The notes under the pieces: model-generated | Database searches by the model: none | Told to the model about the DNA's origin: nothing | The model's input: the letters and a program-made list of their open reading frames with translations, nothing else | Program-made: the position numbers and the translations under genes | NCBI RefSeq assembly: GCF_019097595.1 | Contig: NC_080720.1 | Location: forward strand, 15,829,352-15,893,351 | Source of the DNA: Hemibagrus wyckioides | Lineage: Eukaryota > Chordata > Actinopteri > Siluriformes > Bagridae | Length of the DNA stretch: 64,000 bases | Direction of reading: 5' to 3' | Shown here: positions 62,322 to 64,000 of the stretch, piece after piece | Layout of the letters: every line of letters starts with the position of its first letter | How positions within the stretch are numbered: the first letter of the stretch is position 1

Positions 62322-62545
62322 GGCCTGTGGATGTCGAGTTGTTGCATATGATGAACTAAATGACTGCTTCGAGAAGAGGAGAGAAAAGGACACTGGATCA
62401 ATAAGAGCACTATTTCTGCACTCTCTTGTTGTTTGGAGATATATATATATATACATATACATATAAATATAAATCTAAAGTACAGGGGTAGTGTATAAGA
62501 GACTGACGCAGAGCCCAATCTACCCCTGTGTGGAATAGAGCTGAT
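62322..62545 (+). other. 5' leader of plxna1 in exon 2
   Basis: Lies between the acceptor and the ATG. It contains three short upstream ORFs: 62,331-62,351 (MSSCCI), 62,348-62,359 (MMN) and 62,360-62,404 (MTASRRGEKRTLDQ). An AT-rich stretch follows at about 62,440-62,475. An in-frame TGA at 62,504-62,506 precedes the main ATG, so no longer N-terminal extension is possible within this exon. Confidence 0.75.
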
Positions 62546-63700
62546 ATGTGGTCTCAGCCAGGGGCACACTGTGCCCTTATTGGGCTGTTCACCCTCTCCT
62601 TCATCCTTTTACCTTGTGGAAGAGCCACAGAGCCTTTCCAATCCTTCTCTCCATTAGAATGGGGCTTGACCCACTTAGCCATTCATAATACCACTGGTGA
62701 GGTGTACGTTGGTGCTGTTAACTGGATCTACAAACTCTCAAGCAACCTGACTATGCTGAGGAATCACATGACTGGCCCAGTTGTGGACAATGAGAAGTGC
62801 TATCCTCCTCCGAGTGTCCAGTCCTGCCCCCATGAGCTGGCTCAAACCAACAACGTCAACAAGCTGCTGCTGGTGGATTACGGCCAGAACCGCCTCATTG
62901 CCTGTGGAAGCGCCTCGCAAGGTATCTGCCAGTTCTTGCGCCTGGACGACCTCTTCAAACTGGGCGAACCCCACCACCGCAAGGAGCACTATCTGTCCAG
63001 CGTGGCCGAGTCGGGGACCATGTCGGGTGTCATCATCTCCGAAGGTACTCTCAGTAAGCTCTTCATCGGCTCGCCCATCGACGGCAAATCCGAATACTTC
63101 CCGACCCTCTCGAGCCGCAAGCTGATGGCCAACGAGGAGAACGCGGACATGTTCAGCTTTGTCTACCAGGATGAGTTTGTTTCCTCGCAGCTCAAGATCC
63201 CTTCAGACACGCTGTCCAAGTTCCCGGCCTTCGATATCTTCTACATCTACGGCTTCAGCAGCGAGCAGTTTGTATACTACCTTACTCTGCAGCTGGACAC
63301 TCAGCTGACCTCGCCAGACGCCAGCGGCGAGCAGTTCTTCACTTCCAAAATCGTGCGGCTTTGCGTCGACGACCCGAAGTTCTACTCCTACGTAGAGTTC
63401 CCCATCGGTTGTACCAAGGATGGCGTGGAATATCGCCTAATCCAGGACGCCTACCTGAGCAAGCCGGGCAAACAGTTGGCTAACTCTCTGGGGGTGTCTG
63501 AGAACGAGGACATCCTGTTCACTGTGTTTTCTCAGGGCCAGAAAAACCGGGCCAAACCTCCGAAAGAGTCAGCGTTGTGTCTCTTCACACTGAGACGCAT
63601 TAAAGAAAAGATCAAAGAGAGGATCCAGTCCTGCTACAGAGGAGAAGGCAAATTGTCTCTGCCTTGGCTATTGAACAAGGAACTCGTATGCATCAACTCG
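62546..63700 (+). CDS. plxna1: Plexin-A1-like receptor, first coding exon (385 codons, partial)
   Basis: This exon encodes the N-terminus of a plexin, the single-pass receptor for semaphorins that steers growth cones and cell migration. The start is ATG 62,546 (GAT ATG, G at -3). The open frame extends six codons further up to GTG 62,528, with no other ATG. Residues 1-27 form a signal peptide with core [14 protein letters not shown] and likely cleavage after Ala27. The rest is the first part of the sema beta-propeller, with [37 protein letters not shown] and [10 protein letters not shown]. These runs, and the [16 protein letters not shown] and [18 protein letters not shown] segments, favour plexin-A1 over A2, A3 or A4. 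N-glycosylation sequons occur at Asn48 and Asn67. The exon ends AACTCG|GTAAGT in phase 0. The remaining roughly 1,500 residues of the family's usual 1,900 lie beyond the window. Which fish duplicate (a or b) it is cannot be told. Confidence 0.92.
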
Positions 63701-64000
63701 GTAAGTCCACACTATGATGAAAAAAGACTGCAGGGGTATTACCATTGATTTGCATACAGAGATAAATAGATGCGTGGGTAGCTGCTCTCCAAGGAACTGT
63801 CCTACATTAACATCTTGACATGAGCTCAGTATGCAGCTGTTGTGTAGACATATCTATTTCTGACGCGTGCTGGCTGTTTTGACTGGATATAGCCTACTTA
63901 AAAACATCTTTGTATAGTTAACAGCATGACTCAGACCTGCATTGATAATTAGGAGGCATGATTTTAAGTTGGTTTTATTAACTAAACGCGACTGCGTAGG
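63701..64000 (+). other. plxna1: Start of the next plxna1 intron
   Basis: Begins with a consensus GTAAGT donor. The frame reads through only 15 codons ([15 protein letters not shown]) before a stop, with no AATAAA signal, so it is intron and not coding. No further feature was seen to the window end. Confidence 0.85.

Noticed and set aside
62738..62989. 83-codon minus-strand frame within the plexin exon
   Set aside because: Antisense shadow with no independent support.
62781..63125. Overlapping 114-codon plus-strand frame inside the plexin exon
   Set aside because: Shadow of the plexin frame in GC-richer coding sequence.
63701..63748. Read-through of the plexin frame after the exon, as a possible truncated soluble receptor
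   Set aside because: A consensus GTAAGT donor lies at the exact family exon boundary and no polyadenylation signal follows within the window.

Overview
The window reads as vertebrate nuclear DNA, most likely from a teleost fish. The only well supported protein-coding sequence is the first coding exon of an A-type plexin, closest to plexin-A1. The rest is satellite, intergenic and intronic DNA rich in CA, CT and AT microsatellites and in fish-type Tc1, hAT, L2 and tRNA-SINE-like relics. Species cannot be read from the sequence. The repeat mix would suit an ostariophysan such as a catfish, but that is inference.

Layout: (1) 1-11,446 is one uninterrupted tandem array of about 360 copies of a 31/32-bp satellite, cut by the left edge of the window and ending on the right in a small inverted copy of its own core. 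(2) 11,458 to about 28,700 is gene-poor, AT-rich DNA with decayed transposons: Tc1 relics near 15-17 kb and 21.4 kb, a SINE at 22.6 kb, a DNA-element relic at 25.3-25.9 kb and an L2-like LINE reverse-transcriptase relic at 26.6-27.8 kb. (3) 28,715-29,110 is the clearest CpG-rich block. It carries a strong splice donor at 28,955 and is the best candidate for promoter and non-coding exon 1 of the plexin gene. (4) 28,955-62,321 would then be a 33-kb first intron, holding long purine/pyrimidine strand-asymmetric tracts, a hAT-type non-autonomous element with intact 14-bp inverted ends and an 8-bp target duplication (47,086-48,318), more Tc1 debris, and several complex blocks that look like conserved non-coding elements. 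(5) 62,322-63,700 is exon 2: a 5' leader with three short upstream ORFs, an ATG at 62,546, a signal peptide, and 385 codons ending in phase 0 at a consensus donor. (6) 63,701-64,000 is the start of the next intron.

There is only one gene, so there is no operon-like cooperation to describe. The plexin is a cell-surface semaphorin receptor, and everything between 28.7 and 62.3 kb would be its regulatory and intronic landscape. The most unusual items are the satellite (two independently segregating variant sites, higher-order periodicity, a dyad in each unit, an inverted edge) and the upstream ORFs in the plexin leader. I found no new enzyme system, CRISPR array or RNA gene that I could defend.
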